Position numbers and translations under genes: made by a program
NCBI GenBank assembly: GCA_015501075.1
Contig: JADNYJ010000436.1
Coordinates: 1 to 26,347 of the forward strand
Direction of reading: 5' to 3'
DNA from: Gymnopilus junonius
Taxonomy: Eukaryota; Basidiomycota; Agaricomycetes; Agaricales; Galerinaceae
Length of the DNA: 26,347 nucleotides
Notes under the pieces: model-generated
Told to the model about the DNA's origin: nothing
The model's database searches: none
What the model saw: only the letters and a program-made list of their open reading frames with translations
Part shown: positions 9,225 to 21,123 of the stretch, one piece after another
Layout of the letters: each line of letters starts with the position of its first letter
Numbering within the stretch: position 1 is the first letter of the stretch

Positions 9225-12200
9225 AGGGCGGGTGGGCGTTGGGTGTGGCAGTTGTGTACTGGAAATAGGGACGATAAAGAGGCGAATTAATGAATTTCTG
9301 TCGTGTGTTTTTTTTTTTCCGTGTTCCCTTATTCATTAGGAGTATGAACAGAAACAGGTCGAGAGCGCGACGGACAGTGCAGAGCAAAGATCATAAATAA
9401 CAGGCACTGTGCATCGAATACTTGTCTTATTAACGATCCTTTGAGCCTCGTAGACGGACCTTCAGAAAGAAGTACCTTATGTTTAAAATTCAAGTAACAT
9501 GGCTCCCAAACGACGGTGAGGACGTAGAGTGCTGGAGCCCTAGAGCAATAGATATGACCATTAAATTTGAACGGGCAGTCAGGTCTTCAAAAAATTGTTC
9601 CTGAAAACTAACATGTCGTTGAGATCGATGAACCGACCCCAGGGAGAAGGCGATTCGATAACTAATCATGAGGAAAATGTAGCCATCAAAATACGAAATT
9701 AATCTGCGGTGGTATAAAATTTTCAGAGAATGTCGGATGATATACGTAGGCGGATCTGGGTCGTCAAAGCCTTTTGGCAAGGTCCGGTTTGGAATGTTCG
9801 GATATGCAGCCTAATTTGCCGAAAGCCGAAGGCGTTATTGATCAAAATAGGCAGCCCTACTGATTTCGTCGAGTTTATGGGCCCAGCCTTCTGACAGTTT
9901 ACCGAAATTCATTCAATGCCTGAGAAATTGAAATTCAACGTAAGCACATATTCGAAGGCTAACAAAAATTCACCCGATCCACAAATTTATTCAGAAAATA
10001 AGATGAGCAAAGGCTAGTCGCCAAGATAAAACTTTGGCTAATTGCGGCCTATGGGCTATTCAATGTTTATATCGGTATTTGTATGAAGAGCAGTACTTAC
10101 TAAGAAAATACTATCAACGTAACAATTCGCTCGATAAAGAAATACCCGGTCTATTGGATTTTTTCAATTCCAATAAAGTCCATAAAGGATTTATGAATCA
10201 TCGTCCCGCTCAGGCCTGTGTCTGCTAGATAGACTGTCTGGCTTTCGACTTATGTCTTAATTTTTAACTACAGGACTATAAATAACCCGTTCTGTGTGGG
10301 AACGGTATAAGACGAGGGGAAATCCGAAGGGCAGAGTAAGGCGGTGACTCCGTCAGTCGCTACCCAAACAATTCCGTAGGTAGATAGAGAATTTGAATAA
10401 TAAATGTGAGTCTGAACTTGCGACTCTGCTTGCTGCCAAACTCGGGGCAGAATGTAAATGTGAGGGTGAGCTAAATCCTCCGAATACGAGCTAAAGAAAA
10501 GACTAGCTACTACAGGTTTTTATACCTAACTAGCTAATAAATTTTCTTTTAAAAATTTCGAAGGGATAAAGATGAAGAGATAGAAATGACTCAGAGAGTC
10601 CTTTTTAAGTAGGGAGCTCGACAACGAGAGATCGACGAGCGCCTGTTAGTTGATGCATAGGTGTCTAAAAATAAAATGAATTGAGTGGTGGAATAACTTG
10701 CCTGTGGTCGTCTAGCGACCATTCAATTCCTGGATCTTCATGCATCCGTTGTGAGCATGAAAATGACTAATTCCGTGCGCAACCGGAGGGCAAGCTCCAC
10801 AGGACATTTTATCACTTTCATCTAGTGGTAATCTGTACGTGCTGTGCTGATGAGATAAGCGGCTGCCTTACGGTCAGCATGGGATTCATCATGCGTTCCC
10901 ACTCTGAGACTAGTCATCTCAGAAAATATACATTTAACTGGGCGTGAGTCTTCACGAACGGATTTCCGATTCACGGAAATTTACTCTTGCGACTTGCTGT
11001 ATACAGAACGCGTCATCCATATGGCCAATTAATTTCAAGTCTTCCTTACGTGGGCACTATAGGAGCATTCTTCATCTACCGGCGTTGGTTTCTCCGAAGC
11101 AACTTGATGTCCTCTTACCGAAAACCTGGTCGTCATATCATTTTTACTGCACTCTTCTCTGATCTACGACCACGTTAGCGTTTCGATGTAAACGTAAGAG
11201 ATGAATAAACCTTTATTTCTCTATCACAAAGCTCGTCACGGGACTGTCGTTTCTTGGGGAGGGCGTCCTGACCAACAGTGCTCCCTGCTTTATAATAAAT
11301 CCAGTGCGCGCAGGGTAGCGAGAGATGCGCTGATAAATCTGTGTCCGACCTTCGCATGTTATGAAGGTCATCTACTCTGACAATGTTCTGAACTCATCCG
11401 CTTCTGAGCGTCTTGACTTTACTCTGGTCGTACAAGGGTTTGGACGTGAACTGGACGTGTAATATTTGACAGTCGCATGAATATGTCAGCCGTTGGTTCT
11501 TCGTACCTCTCTCTGGCCTTCATGTCTTTTTAGGATATTTGAATGCGCAAGACATACGACATCCCCAGACCGTGATAAATTTCGGCTTTAGATATGGCTG
11601 GGCGAAAGGCGGCGATCTTGCCTCGATGTAGAGTATTACGATCGTGGTGATAATTGATGTTTTGGACAAGTTACAACGGCTTCAACGGCCATATGATAGT
11701 CCCGGTAGCTCTGTGTTGGACTGTCTGCCGAGTGGCCATGATGTGGCGTTCCTTCTATCTGGCCAACTTCCTTCTCAGCTGACATGCTAGGACGGGAGTC
11801 CGTTTTCAAAGCGTAGAAATCCTCTCATGGTAATGCTTATCCCAACCCCTGATAACTAGAAATATTGTCGGCGTATACTACATACTAGTCTAGGATGAAA
11901 TTTAGATTTCCTTTTCCGACCAGGCTGCGCAACGTCAGACAAAAAATTCGCAAGGAGCTTGATATGTGTGAATGTGATCGCTGGGCGTCCTGGGCTAATT
12001 GACACGCCATCCGCGGCATTACACACAAGGTGTATTACTCTATGAATCATGAGCAGGCGTAAAAACTATACCCCCCAAGTTCAATACCACGTAATCTACC
12101 GCAATTAGGATTATAAATTCGTGATTCAGACGACATAGCTTTTTGAATTTGTTGTCGCTTGAAGAGCTCCATGTTGCAGATTTGGCTTAAAGCCGGAGCA

Positions 12201-12604
12201 TACCCAAAGCTCAGTCATAGTCAATGTCGGGGACAGCGGACGTCATTCTGGTCTATACCCGATATTAATAACGAACTATGATCAATCTCAGCTCACTTTG
12301 GAGTCAGGTGGGGAGATGCTCTCGTGGGAAGGCGACACCACCACTCAGAGGTTGGGTGGTAAACTTGAAGCGGATGAAATGAGGCAACGGCAAGAAGACT
12401 AGTAGACTACATGATAATTCGGAAAGCAAAAAAACTAGCGGTACAATTTTCTACGCGATTTAGATAGCCTGAAGTACGATGAGATGTTGGGGCCTATGGA
12501 TAGGGATGTGTCCGTAAGAGAAAATAAGTCCTAGACTGATACAGAAGGCGTACGACGATACAAAGGACAAAAGAACCCAAAACAAATAAGAAAATAAAAA
12601 GATT
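9225..12604. other. Gene-poor stretch, 3.4 kb
   Basis: No gene could be assembled. A 96-codon minus-strand reading (9490-9780, opening MPKGFDDPDPPTYIIRHSLK) and the AT-rich reading at 10034-10228 are the only coding-like parts; neither is recognised. The rest shows frequent stops in all frames, AT-rich blocks (for example 10530-10560) and no inverted-repeat boundaries that I could pair. Old mobile-element debris is possible. Confidence 0.4.
10034..10228 (+). other. AT-rich unrecognised reading frame
   Basis: About 64 codons without an ATG at the start, ending in TAG. The peptide is rich in Tyr, Asn, Lys and Leu (YLYEEQYLLRKYYQRNNSLD) and unlike the Ser/Pro-rich noise ORFs nearby. Base use is more A/T-rich than in the confirmed genes. 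It could be an exon of a decayed mobile element, a viral or organelle insertion, or chance. Two small hairpins lie downstream (10287-10305 and about 10344-10360). Confidence 0.2.
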
Positions 12605-14679
12605 TTAACTACCATCTTTGCCCGTCTCTTTTTGTGCGTCGCCTGTGCGACTATTCATTCCAGGCGATGGTATATTGACACCTAAGGAAACGTCTTCTTC
12701 CTTCGCTCGCTTAGTACTGCTGCTGATCCCCATTACTAACCCACTACCCGTGCTTGTCGAGCTACCTGCACGCGCATGCTCACCCCCGAATATCTCGCCT
12801 CTATGATCTCCACCAGCCCCTCCACGTTCCCACGAAAGAGAGTCGCGTCCAGAAGGTGCGTGGGATGAGTTGGAATTATTGTTGTTTGAGAGAAAGTCGA
12901 GCCAATTTCCGTTTGCTGGTCCTTCAGGGTGAGCGGATGAGGGTGCTGCGGATTGGTTGTTGGATACTGGGAGTGGTGTTAGTTAGACTCTGCAAGGAAC
13001 AGTGAATGACGTTTGAATATACCAAAAGGAGGATAATGAATAAAGAAGAGAGAAGTATAGAATGTCATGATGGAAATTACGAGTAATAAAAGAAAAACAA
13101 CATACCTGAGCTCGACGGAACAGAAGGCGCAGACGATGCGGAGTTACCGCCTGCACTGCTATTGTGGACTGGCCATTCCAGCGAAACCAGGCCCGAACCT
13201 TGTTGAGCCTGATTCTGGTGTCGATTCTGCTGCTCCTCGGCGTCTAGGAATACCGAAAACAAATCTGAACTAGAACCAGGCCCACCTCCGGGTCCAGAAG
13301 GTTGCGATGAAGGAGGAGGGTTCCGCATCATATTAGAGTACATTCCAGGGGGGTCATACGACGCTGAGCTGGTGCTGCTACTTCGTGGTGGCAATCCGAA
13401 TCCAGAACCGCCACCTCTTGATGACAGCGGAGCTCGAGAAAAGTCGGACTGAAGTGGTATGAACGACGGTGGCGGTGACTGATGCGAAGAGGAGACGGGG
13501 AAGAAAGGCTGATACTGTGTGCTGGAACCGTGGTGTGGAGGACCGCTTTGACTGTGACTGTGATGCTGGGAAGGGTGGTGCCCATATTGTGGCGGCCGAT
13601 TGAATGCCCCAGAACTTTGTCCCGAGTAATAGGGGTAGTTGCCGCTGCCTTGATCGACCGAATCGGATGGAGACCTACTATGACCTGGATGGAGACTCAG
13701 ACGCGAGCTACGCTTCGTAGTGTCTCGCATACCAATGCTGCGGTCATTGGAGATAGGGAGGGTAGAGCCTCCGCTAGCCGATTGGCCGCCGATGTGGAGA
13801 GACAAAGGTGGAGGCTGAGGAATGGAAAGACTTCGGTGACCTGGGGACGTATAGTCCATCTAGATTAGAGATCATTAAGCAGCGAAATGACGGGAAGGCT
13901 CTGCGACGTACGTTACTAGTTACCATGTCCGCTGGTGGCTTCAACTTTCCATCGTGCCTTCGCTTATTCCTAGCTGGGAGGTCATCGTCATCATCTCCGT
14001 CGTCGTCGTCGCCGTCACCGATGTCATCGAGCTTGCTGGCGCTGGAATTGGAAAAATCTTGGGGACCCCGTGTGTCTTTTTCGCCGTCATGCTGATGGGC
14101 GACGATAAGATGGGTCTCTATGACATGAAGAATGAACTCACCCTCATATGTCTCTGGACGATGTCGTGTATGTCTGAGGAACCATACTGGTACAGTTTTA
14201 CATGGTGGCCTGGACGTTCTTCTGATAAAAATAGAATCGAGTCAGCATGATATGTCAGGCCGAGGCAGTGTGGGAGGCCATGACGAAGGACAGACCGAAG
14301 ATAATGACCGCAACGTCGACAGAGCACAGTACACCGAGCTCATACGCCTTCTTGAAGAGCCCATTCTTGCGCTGAAGAAAGACGGGATGAAGGAGTTAGT
14401 GATAAGAATAAGAATAATCTGCCAAGCCAAGCAGAACAAAAATAGGCCGAAAGCAAGGGTGAGCCCTGCGACATACCTTTAAAAAGGTGACAGAGCGGTT
14501 TCGCTCGTGCTAAGTATAATTCAGGGTAAGCGAGGACGTTAGGCGATGGGGCGTAGAGTATAATTGGAGAGGAGGAAGAAGGGGAGGAGGGGAGAATGGG
14601 GAGAGACGATAATAGACGTGGAGGCAGAGAGCTAGATGCTTACAGTAATAGGTTGTATTTCGATCTTTCTTCTGCCCAT
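12605..14679 (-). CDS. RLM1: RLM1/MEF2-type MADS-box transcription factor
   Basis: Exons 14679-14644, 14509-14477, 14371-14296, 14221-14142, 14091-13924, 13859-13106 and 12966-12605; 1509 nt, 502 aa. The first three exons encode the MADS box: [12 protein letters not shown], then [11 protein letters not shown], then [20 protein letters not shown] and [25 protein letters not shown] follows as the MEF2-type extension. MGRRKIEIQ places it with RLM1/SMP1 and animal MEF2, not with SRF/MCM1. Then come an acidic Asp-rich run (about 100-113), a basic patch (RNKRRHDGK) and a long Ser/Pro/Gln/His/Gly-rich disordered region with several SP sites, plausible MAP-kinase targets. Yeast RLM1 is a nuclear effector of the Slt2/Mpk1 cell-wall-integrity pathway; the same role here is inferred. 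For the last intron the CTCCCAG acceptor at 12967 is needed, because the nearer TTGCAG gives a stop. Confidence 0.92.
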
Positions 14680-17600
14680 GTTGCAGGATGTAAAGGACGG
14701 GGAAAGCGAGGAAACTGGAGACACGAATCTTGCTCAACTGCCCAGTCTTTGAACCTTTGGAACAGCTTTACTCTAGTTTGTCACGAAACTTTCATCCGGC
14801 TCTCCTATGCCGAGCGATCTCTCCAGTCTCTGATTGGTCGAGCGGTACTACCCCGCCCAGTGTGCCGCTTTCTTGCCACTGCCATATGTTGCCGAAGGCT
14901 CTCCTCCACAGTCCTTTTCTGGAACGGAAATCTCACACACACGACTATTGCTCCCGGTGATATCGTGGTCTTCCATCAGCCATAGCCATCGCTTCTCCGC
15001 AGCACCCAATGCCTCTCCCTTCTCCTCTCGCTCTCTTCGGATCTTTTGCCTCGTTCTCTTTCATATCATTGGTAGCCAGCTCTTAGCTCCCATCATCACC
15101 TTTCAAGGTCTGACGCGCGACAGTATGTTTGCAAGGTCTGTATGCACAGGTCAGCCGCCCATAACTCGTGTAGCTTCTAATACCGAGGGAAGATACACAA
15201 GACTCTCCGCTTCTATGTAGAAACCGAGAACAATACATCATATCCTTTGTTTGTTCTATCATTCAACTCCGTTCACACACATCTGATCTTCCGAGATACT
15301 GTCATGTCATCTCCCGCCTTGTCCTCAGGAAGGCGCTCTCAAGTTCACTCGCTAATTCATCTTCTTCCGTCTATTCGATTCCACCTAGTTGTCCTCTTAG
15401 ATCTGATGATATGGTTTCGTCTCCTTGGTCTTCATCTTTGATCTGGTGCGCCCGTCTGCAATTGTCCCCCATTCCTACTGTTCAAGATCACTTGGCGCAC
15501 TGTATCCCATTTGGTGTAATATCGGGGTGCCACTGGAAATGCTGTCAGACAGTCGTATGTTACTCACTCCAGCTCTGTGTGGTTTACGAACTTTCTAGTT
15601 GGCCTTTATCTCCCTTCCATTCTCTTCCATGCTTTCCTCGGGGACCTCATCTCGTTACTCCGGCGGCCTTATATCTTTCTCCCGAGAGAAACAAACGACT
15701 ACGTGTCATAACACCCCCCCTTTTTCTCTATGCGTTTATATCACGAATCAATTGACGGTATCCAATCCTTAGCTTCGGATGTCTCATCACCAGCCAACGT
15801 TTAACTAGACCCCAACTCAGCTAGTGGGAATCTACGAGCTGTCAGGGGTTCGTTTCTGAAATGCCGCGAAGGTGTCCACCCGCGTAACTCCACTTGCCGA
15901 CTTCTTTCCTGTTCTCACTACGAAATGTTGCTACCTCTGTCTATTCCAAGGTTTGTAAAGTCGGGCCCGCAATCTCCTCAACCTTTTCTTAGTCCTCAGC
16001 GGTCTCTGAATTATTGTGATCCGCTTCTTCTCGACGGCCGTACGCGACGAGTCTGCTGGAGAGCGCGACGGTCCCCAGCAAGCTACACTCTAAGTCCCCC
16101 CCGCCGAAGCCCGACCATGTTAACTCATATGCTGAGTAAACGAGCACACCCTCATGTCATCGTTTCAATCGGAGCACACGGATTCTTACGCCAGATTGCC
16201 CATGCTTCTCGTTTACGGCCAGTATGTACGTACCTGTGTTTGAATCTGAATTCAAATCTGAAACTGGTTTAGACTCTCACCCATTCCGGGTAGACAAAAC
16301 TCCTGGCTGGCTTAGAGAGGACTACCCATGTGTTCGCCAAGCGCCACTTCTCTCCCATCTTTCAAACAAAGCTGGGTATCAGGTCTAAAGCGCCTATCTA
16401 CATGAGTTTTCCCCCTACTTGTCCCGTTCTGTTAGCACGATCGATGGTTCTTCGCTTTGTTTCTGCACCCGTGCTCTGAGAAGGCAGATGGGCTCGCTGG
16501 TTTTTCCGACGATGATGGTAATTCCTACACATCCTCGATCTGATCAGCTTTGCATATTCATCAAGTAACGAGCGGGTGGGACGGTAAGGATCGTTCCTCT
16601 TGTATCTCTCACACCTCAAAACCCGGAGTCAATGCTTCGCAACACGATTCCAGTGGAATATGAACTTATGTTGCCCGGCCCGCCGCACGGAAACTTGATC
16701 CAACGGGGCGATGCACGGCCACGGAAGACGCTTGGCCAGCGCGGTGTGACTCATTCTACTGATTGAACCTTGTTTGTCGTTGCCTGATGGCGGTCTCAAC
16801 AGGAAGAAGGGAACGAAATTTGCTCTGATCTCTTGTCTGCGAGCAGCTTCTCGATTGTTACACTCGGCACGGTTGAATGGCTTTACTCGAGTTGGCATCA
16901 ACATCGGTTTCCTACGCCATTGATTAGCACCCGCATCCTTGTTCCCTTTCCATGAAACTTGGCCGGGAAAAGCTTAGTACGCAAAGCTTCATATCTGTCA
17001 CTGATAGAGCGTATTCCGATGTGATGAATAATATTATTAGGACCCACCCTTCTTGTTACTTAGAAAGGCTATCCTATAGTTTCCTATTTCCTACACCATA
17101 ATTCGACTCCCGTTCCTCAGTAAGAATAGAAAAAGAATTTGAAATTGAGCTGAAAATATACCCTACGTCGATCGTCAGTCCCCGATCGATGAGAAATCGG
17201 AAGAAATTGCCCTGGAAATTCCAACCCCGCGCGCAATGTACGCCCCTTCAAATTTAAAAATACGTCTGGGAAACGGACACTCTGTAAGCTATGTCCGTTG
17301 CTGCTCTGTATCTCACCCCCTGATTGTCGAGTAACAACGTATCACTTCCCTAGTTTCCAACATCTGGTCGCAATGCTCATGGTATGTTGGTGTCTTACAT
17401 GGATCAAATACCACTGCTATTGCATCTACCATTGCCTCTTGCGCAGGTCTCTGACCCTAATCAATCGATACTCTAAAATTTCAATTCACGTTCGCATGAT
17501 AAATTGGTCAGTTATAGCTATTTTCGAAGACAATTTAGTGGTCGCTTAATTAAAGAAATAGACGACGCTGGGCCGCCGTTTATAATTATACTCCATTGTT

Positions 17601-17946
17601 GAGTGGCGGGTACGTCCTAATTGATTGATAGCGTGCCCGAATGGAATGAGCATCACAAACTTGACAGTGGGCATAACTGCCTCTCAATATCCAATACTAG
17701 CCCATTGCTTCGTTGGCCGCTCTTACTTCGTATTGTAGTATCCTTAATGATTTGTGAATTGAATTGTGCGTTCAATTTACTTCTTTTACCTTGACCTATT
17801 GTACCTTTTGACTTAGATGGCTAACAGATTTTGTTACTTACTGATTTCCGATGCGCCACCCTGCGTCTGAAGGCTTTTTGGCATCTAATTGAAACTATTG
17901 GTATAAAGCAACTGTCTCCAATTTGAAATTATTATACTGGACTACG
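14680..17946. other. Long stretch without a supportable gene
   Basis: This region precedes the MADS-box gene. The plus strand is conspicuously C/T-rich, especially 14750-15700, and overlapping plus-strand readings (14596-14985, 14834-15220, 15411-15755, 15925-16272) share bases in different frames and have no domain features. Minus-strand readings at 16398-16904 are Arg-rich and unrecognised. It may hold the regulatory region and 5' UTR of the transcription factor or a non-coding transcript; nothing specific can be supported. Confidence 0.4.
17902..17908 (+). promoter_or_regulatory. TATA box of the eight-cysteine secreted protein
   Basis: TATAAAG 45 nt upstream of the ATG at 17947. Confidence 0.45.
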
Positions 17947-18352
17947 ATGAAGTCCTTTTTCTCTTTGCTCGCTCTCGCCCTCGGCCCCTCTCTCATCCGA
18001 CTTGTACCAGTCAATGCAGGTATAATTGCCTACGGCGGTAATTTCTGCGGAGGAAGTGCTGGCGCCGACGTGATCTGTGATGGAAGATGTATTGACCTCT
18101 ATGGTCGCAACTCGTTCAAAGTGGGTAACAATACCCGACTTAAGAATTCCAGTTAATGTTTATCGTATTCAGATCAACGCCACTGATGTGAACACATACT
18201 GTGTCAAAGTCTACTCGGAGGATTATTGCAAGTCTACAACGCCCTCGCAGTCCATTTCAATCGAGTTGCCTGGGGTCTGTACTACCTTCGGTCCGGAGAC
18301 AACCGATATCCATCGATGGGTAGCATGCACCCCTGCGCTCCTGTGTGTCTAA
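17947..18352 (+). CDS. Small secreted eight-cysteine protein
   Basis: Exons 17947-18120 and 18173-18352, with a 52-nt phase-0 intron (GTGGGT...TTCAG). The product is 117 aa. An upstream in-frame reading extends before 17947, but this ATG gives a clean signal peptide (MKSFFSLLALALGPSLIRLV, probable cleavage near VNA-G at about 24-25). The mature chain has eight cysteines: NFCGG, VICDG, RCIDL, YCVKV, YCKS, VCTT, ACTP and a penultimate Cys in the C-terminal LCV. The even count suggests four disulfides. The opening pattern (G-x-x-x-Y-G-x-x-FCGG...A-x-V-x-CDG) resembles a family of agaricomycete secreted proteins of unknown role; no enzyme motif is seen. Effector-like or surface functions are possible but unsupported. 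Confidence 0.72.
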
Positions 18353-20498
18353 ATTGTTTGGCAATGTAAGCTCTATTCAATTCCAAAAGTTCACTTTCTA
18401 ACGTTCAACACGGGAACAGTACCTCAACAGCCACGTCGAATTCCATTCACGTAGCCTAGTCCATAAATAACTAATCAAAGTTGTTATCGATCCGTTCCGT
18501 TCGTAGCCGAGTTTGGAGCAATTGTAAGGCAAGGACTGTCCTTAGTGGTTGTGTCTGTTGAAACAGGTGACGCAATTGCTCTTCAAGCCGTCCAGACTCC
18601 AGAGCAGTAATGTCGTAAGACCCTTTCGACCGGGTCCATATATCCGGAATACGCCACTGCCCCAGAGAAAGCACACCAGAGGAAACTTTCAATTTCGGTA
18701 GATTGGAATGATCTCGGGCTCGTATAGTATATATCTAATGCCGGATAAGACCTAGCACATGAGGACTGTTCCTGATTGCGAAATCATCTGAAGGTTATTA
18801 GCTTTCGTACAGAAGTAAATGTAAACTAAGCCGTTGAATCTTTACGAAACGGCTAAAGACTCTATCATTACCCACTTAAATATTGAGAGATTGGAACTCG
18901 TGAAGCCTCTCATTCTGCCACTGTTATCCATACCTCCGCCCAACATATGAAGCTCAGTCAACCGCCTCAATCGATAAGTGTGAACATGTGAACGTCCCCT
19001 CCATCACAAATCCACGCTCTATCGCTCCGCAATGTTCTCAATGAGAAGGATGGGCGATTGGACGTACAACGCAATGAACAGTTCATTTCGCTTAAACCAT
19101 TTAATCGAACGAATCTGGATTCGGGATTATGACCTACCAAACAGGTAAAAAAATCTCGCAACCCTCATGACGTGGACTGCGGAATTGAGCCATAACGCCG
19201 TAATCTTTGTCTAAAAGAAACCGTGCTCATGCTCATACGTAGATATAGATGGGATTGCCTTGCGAGGATCGCGCGGGTGCTATGTTGACCAGGTCCTAAC
19301 AAACCACAATCGCAGGCATCGTTACAGTCTGAATCGCACCCCCCAGGCTCCCCGATCCGTTACTCAGGGTCTGTCATGTGAGGATACACAGGGAACGTTG
19401 GTCGATTCTGGAATCTGGACTCAGAGAGGAGTCATAACGCCATCCTCGATTGGAATTTCTGTGTTATCATAGTCCGCTGTACCAAAGTATAAATATGAAT
19501 TGTTTAGGGTAATCTCAGAATTTATTTATAAGACGATGTTGAGAGCCCATCAGGCCCGATGCACAGATGAGTCCCCCTTCGCGAATCGCGCGTGGCAAAA
19601 ATAGGACTCTTTATTGAAGGAATTTCAAATATGTCGGTGGTTTTACGCCCTGGGTCTCGACAACGAAAATAATAACTCGACAATTTCACAGGGACTAAAA
19701 AACGCTGTAAAAGGTAGGCACTCCGATTGTGCAACTACCTAGTAACTAACTAAGTACTTAGTAAAGCGTAGATCAAAGTCGGGTCTTCACTGAACAACAA
19801 AACTCTCAAAGTGGTGTCACTTAACTCTCATAGTCGTGATATATTGGGAACTTCCAAGCGTTGCTCATTGTGCTTTCTCCCAGTATGCTCTTAGTATCTC
19901 TTGGTTGCAGTTATCTTAAGTTTAACATCGGGAGCGATCAGCGTGCCTTTCTCTTACAACGGAGATTGACTAATTTTAGGAGAGGGAAGGGGAAAGGATG
20001 TAGGAACAGGGTATGCGTTGTTAACACGATATTCCGTCATGGGTATCCTGGACAAATTTGGCTTAGGGATTGGTATGGACCGGTCGTGCTGCGCTTCACT
20101 GTACTTGGCTGGTCTGCCTACTTTAAGGATGCAGCGAGGTCAGTTCTAATCATCGGATATTTACCGGTTCGTGTCAGTGACACCTTTCTCGTTCTTTCCA
20201 GACTTACAATACATATGTTCGCTGAGAAACTTTGCCAGCAGCAGAGGTTGAGGCGAGATGAGGCGAGTGCGGTGTGACTAGGTCGTAGGGTCTAGACCTC
20301 ATGCCGGCAGCCAGGCCGAGGCGCAGCCGATCTATTTTTGCTCTTGTCAGATGATCGTAGGGTACGCTGACGTCACTGATATAAGCCAAGAAAGCTGGCA
20401 TTATCGCACACAACTACCACCACCATCATGTCCATCCTACATCATCACGAAATATTGCTCATTCTCCTCGCGTCCTATTCACCTCCTCCAATGCCCAA
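18353..20498. other. Stretch without a supportable gene
   Basis: Only short unrecognised readings are present. The longest is 138 codons on the plus strand at 19861-20277; it starts on TTG and is Leu/Arg-rich without domain features. A perfect 14-bp palindrome ACTAAGTACTTAGT lies at 19749-19762. The last 100 bases are C/T/A-rich and probably form the promoter and leader of the next gene. Confidence 0.4.
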
Positions 20499-21123
20499 AT
20501 GTTCCGTCACAGAACAACGCCAGTCGGAAGGATCATAGGAGGGTGTATCGTCGGTGCGTCTCTCTCTCTCTCCCTCTCGCCAAGCGCCCCTTGTCTCATG
20601 TTTTTTTTTCTGCATGGTGATATAGCTGGCCTTTTCATAATATTTCTCCTATGTCTCTGTATGTTAATGGTACGCAGACGTCGGAGGGTCAATACCGTCG
20701 GCGCGCCGATGTACACCCCGACTTTCTGGACTGGGAGGTGCTCTGGGGCGGTTCCAACACCAACAACGATCCTGCATATGGAGGTCAAAATGTTCCTCAG
20801 GGAAGCTATGGGTACCAACCGTATTATGGAAACAACTACGACAACAACTATGATGGTGGGAACCAGCAAGGACCATACAATAACGCTCCTGCTCCACCAC
20901 CTACGTATCAGGCTGGGAACTATGGTCCCAATGCACCATCGGTGAGTAACATAACCCGACTATTTCGAATTTCAACGTGTGCTGACGACGGATAAATGTT
21001 CATTAGGGACAAAATTACAATGCTGTGAGTTTCGTATTTCTCGTGATTCAAATTATTATGCTGAATAATGGTTTCCGCAAGCCGCCTGTACCGCCTCCTG
21101 CTGCTTACACGAAAGCGCAGTAA
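20499..21123 (+). CDS. Single-pass membrane protein with PPxY-containing Tyr/Asn/Pro-rich tail (RCR-like)
   Basis: Supported exons: 20499-20553, 20626 onward, an exon ending at 20941, an 18-nt exon 21007-21024 and 21082-21123 (TAA). The first junction (GTGCGT...TATAG) rebuilds an uninterrupted helix GLFIIFLLCLCMLM followed by five arginines, a stop-transfer with the tail in the cytosol. The tail is Gly/Tyr/Asn/Pro-rich, ends in AAYTKAQ and contains APAPPPTYQ, a PPxY motif of the kind bound by Nedd4/Rsp5 WW domains. This layout recalls yeast RCR1/RCR2, which act in chitin deposition and vacuolar sorting; that homology is tentative. The helix frame and the tail frame differ. A weak-donor intron 20688-20737 (GTCAAT...GGGAG) repairs this, giving about 126 aa; otherwise the gene is frameshifted. 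The N-terminal start is uncertain, and a longer leader from near 20428 is possible. Confidence 0.55.

Noticed and set aside
10261..10400. Group I/II intron or tRNA-like structure
   Set aside because: The two small stems do not form a recognisable domain V, P3-P7 core or cloverleaf; kept only as a weak observation.
13482..14095. Plus-strand readings opposite the MADS-box gene
   Set aside because: They are antisense shadows of low-complexity coding exons (Ser/Pro-rich and Asp-rich).
14834..15755. Plus-strand readings of 114-128 codons upstream of the MADS-box gene
   Set aside because: Several frames are open at once because of C/T-rich composition; there is no conserved motif or consistent splice structure.
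16398..16904. Two Arg-rich minus-strand readings
   Set aside because: No recognisable domain and no plausible joining intron; treated as chance.
19861..20277. 138-codon plus-strand reading
   Set aside because: It has no ATG at the start, composition is noise-like, and no family features are seen.
20507..20945. Long readings in other frames over the RCR-like gene (Thr/Met-rich and Val-rich)
   Set aside because: They are frame shadows of the Asn/Tyr/Gly-rich tail.
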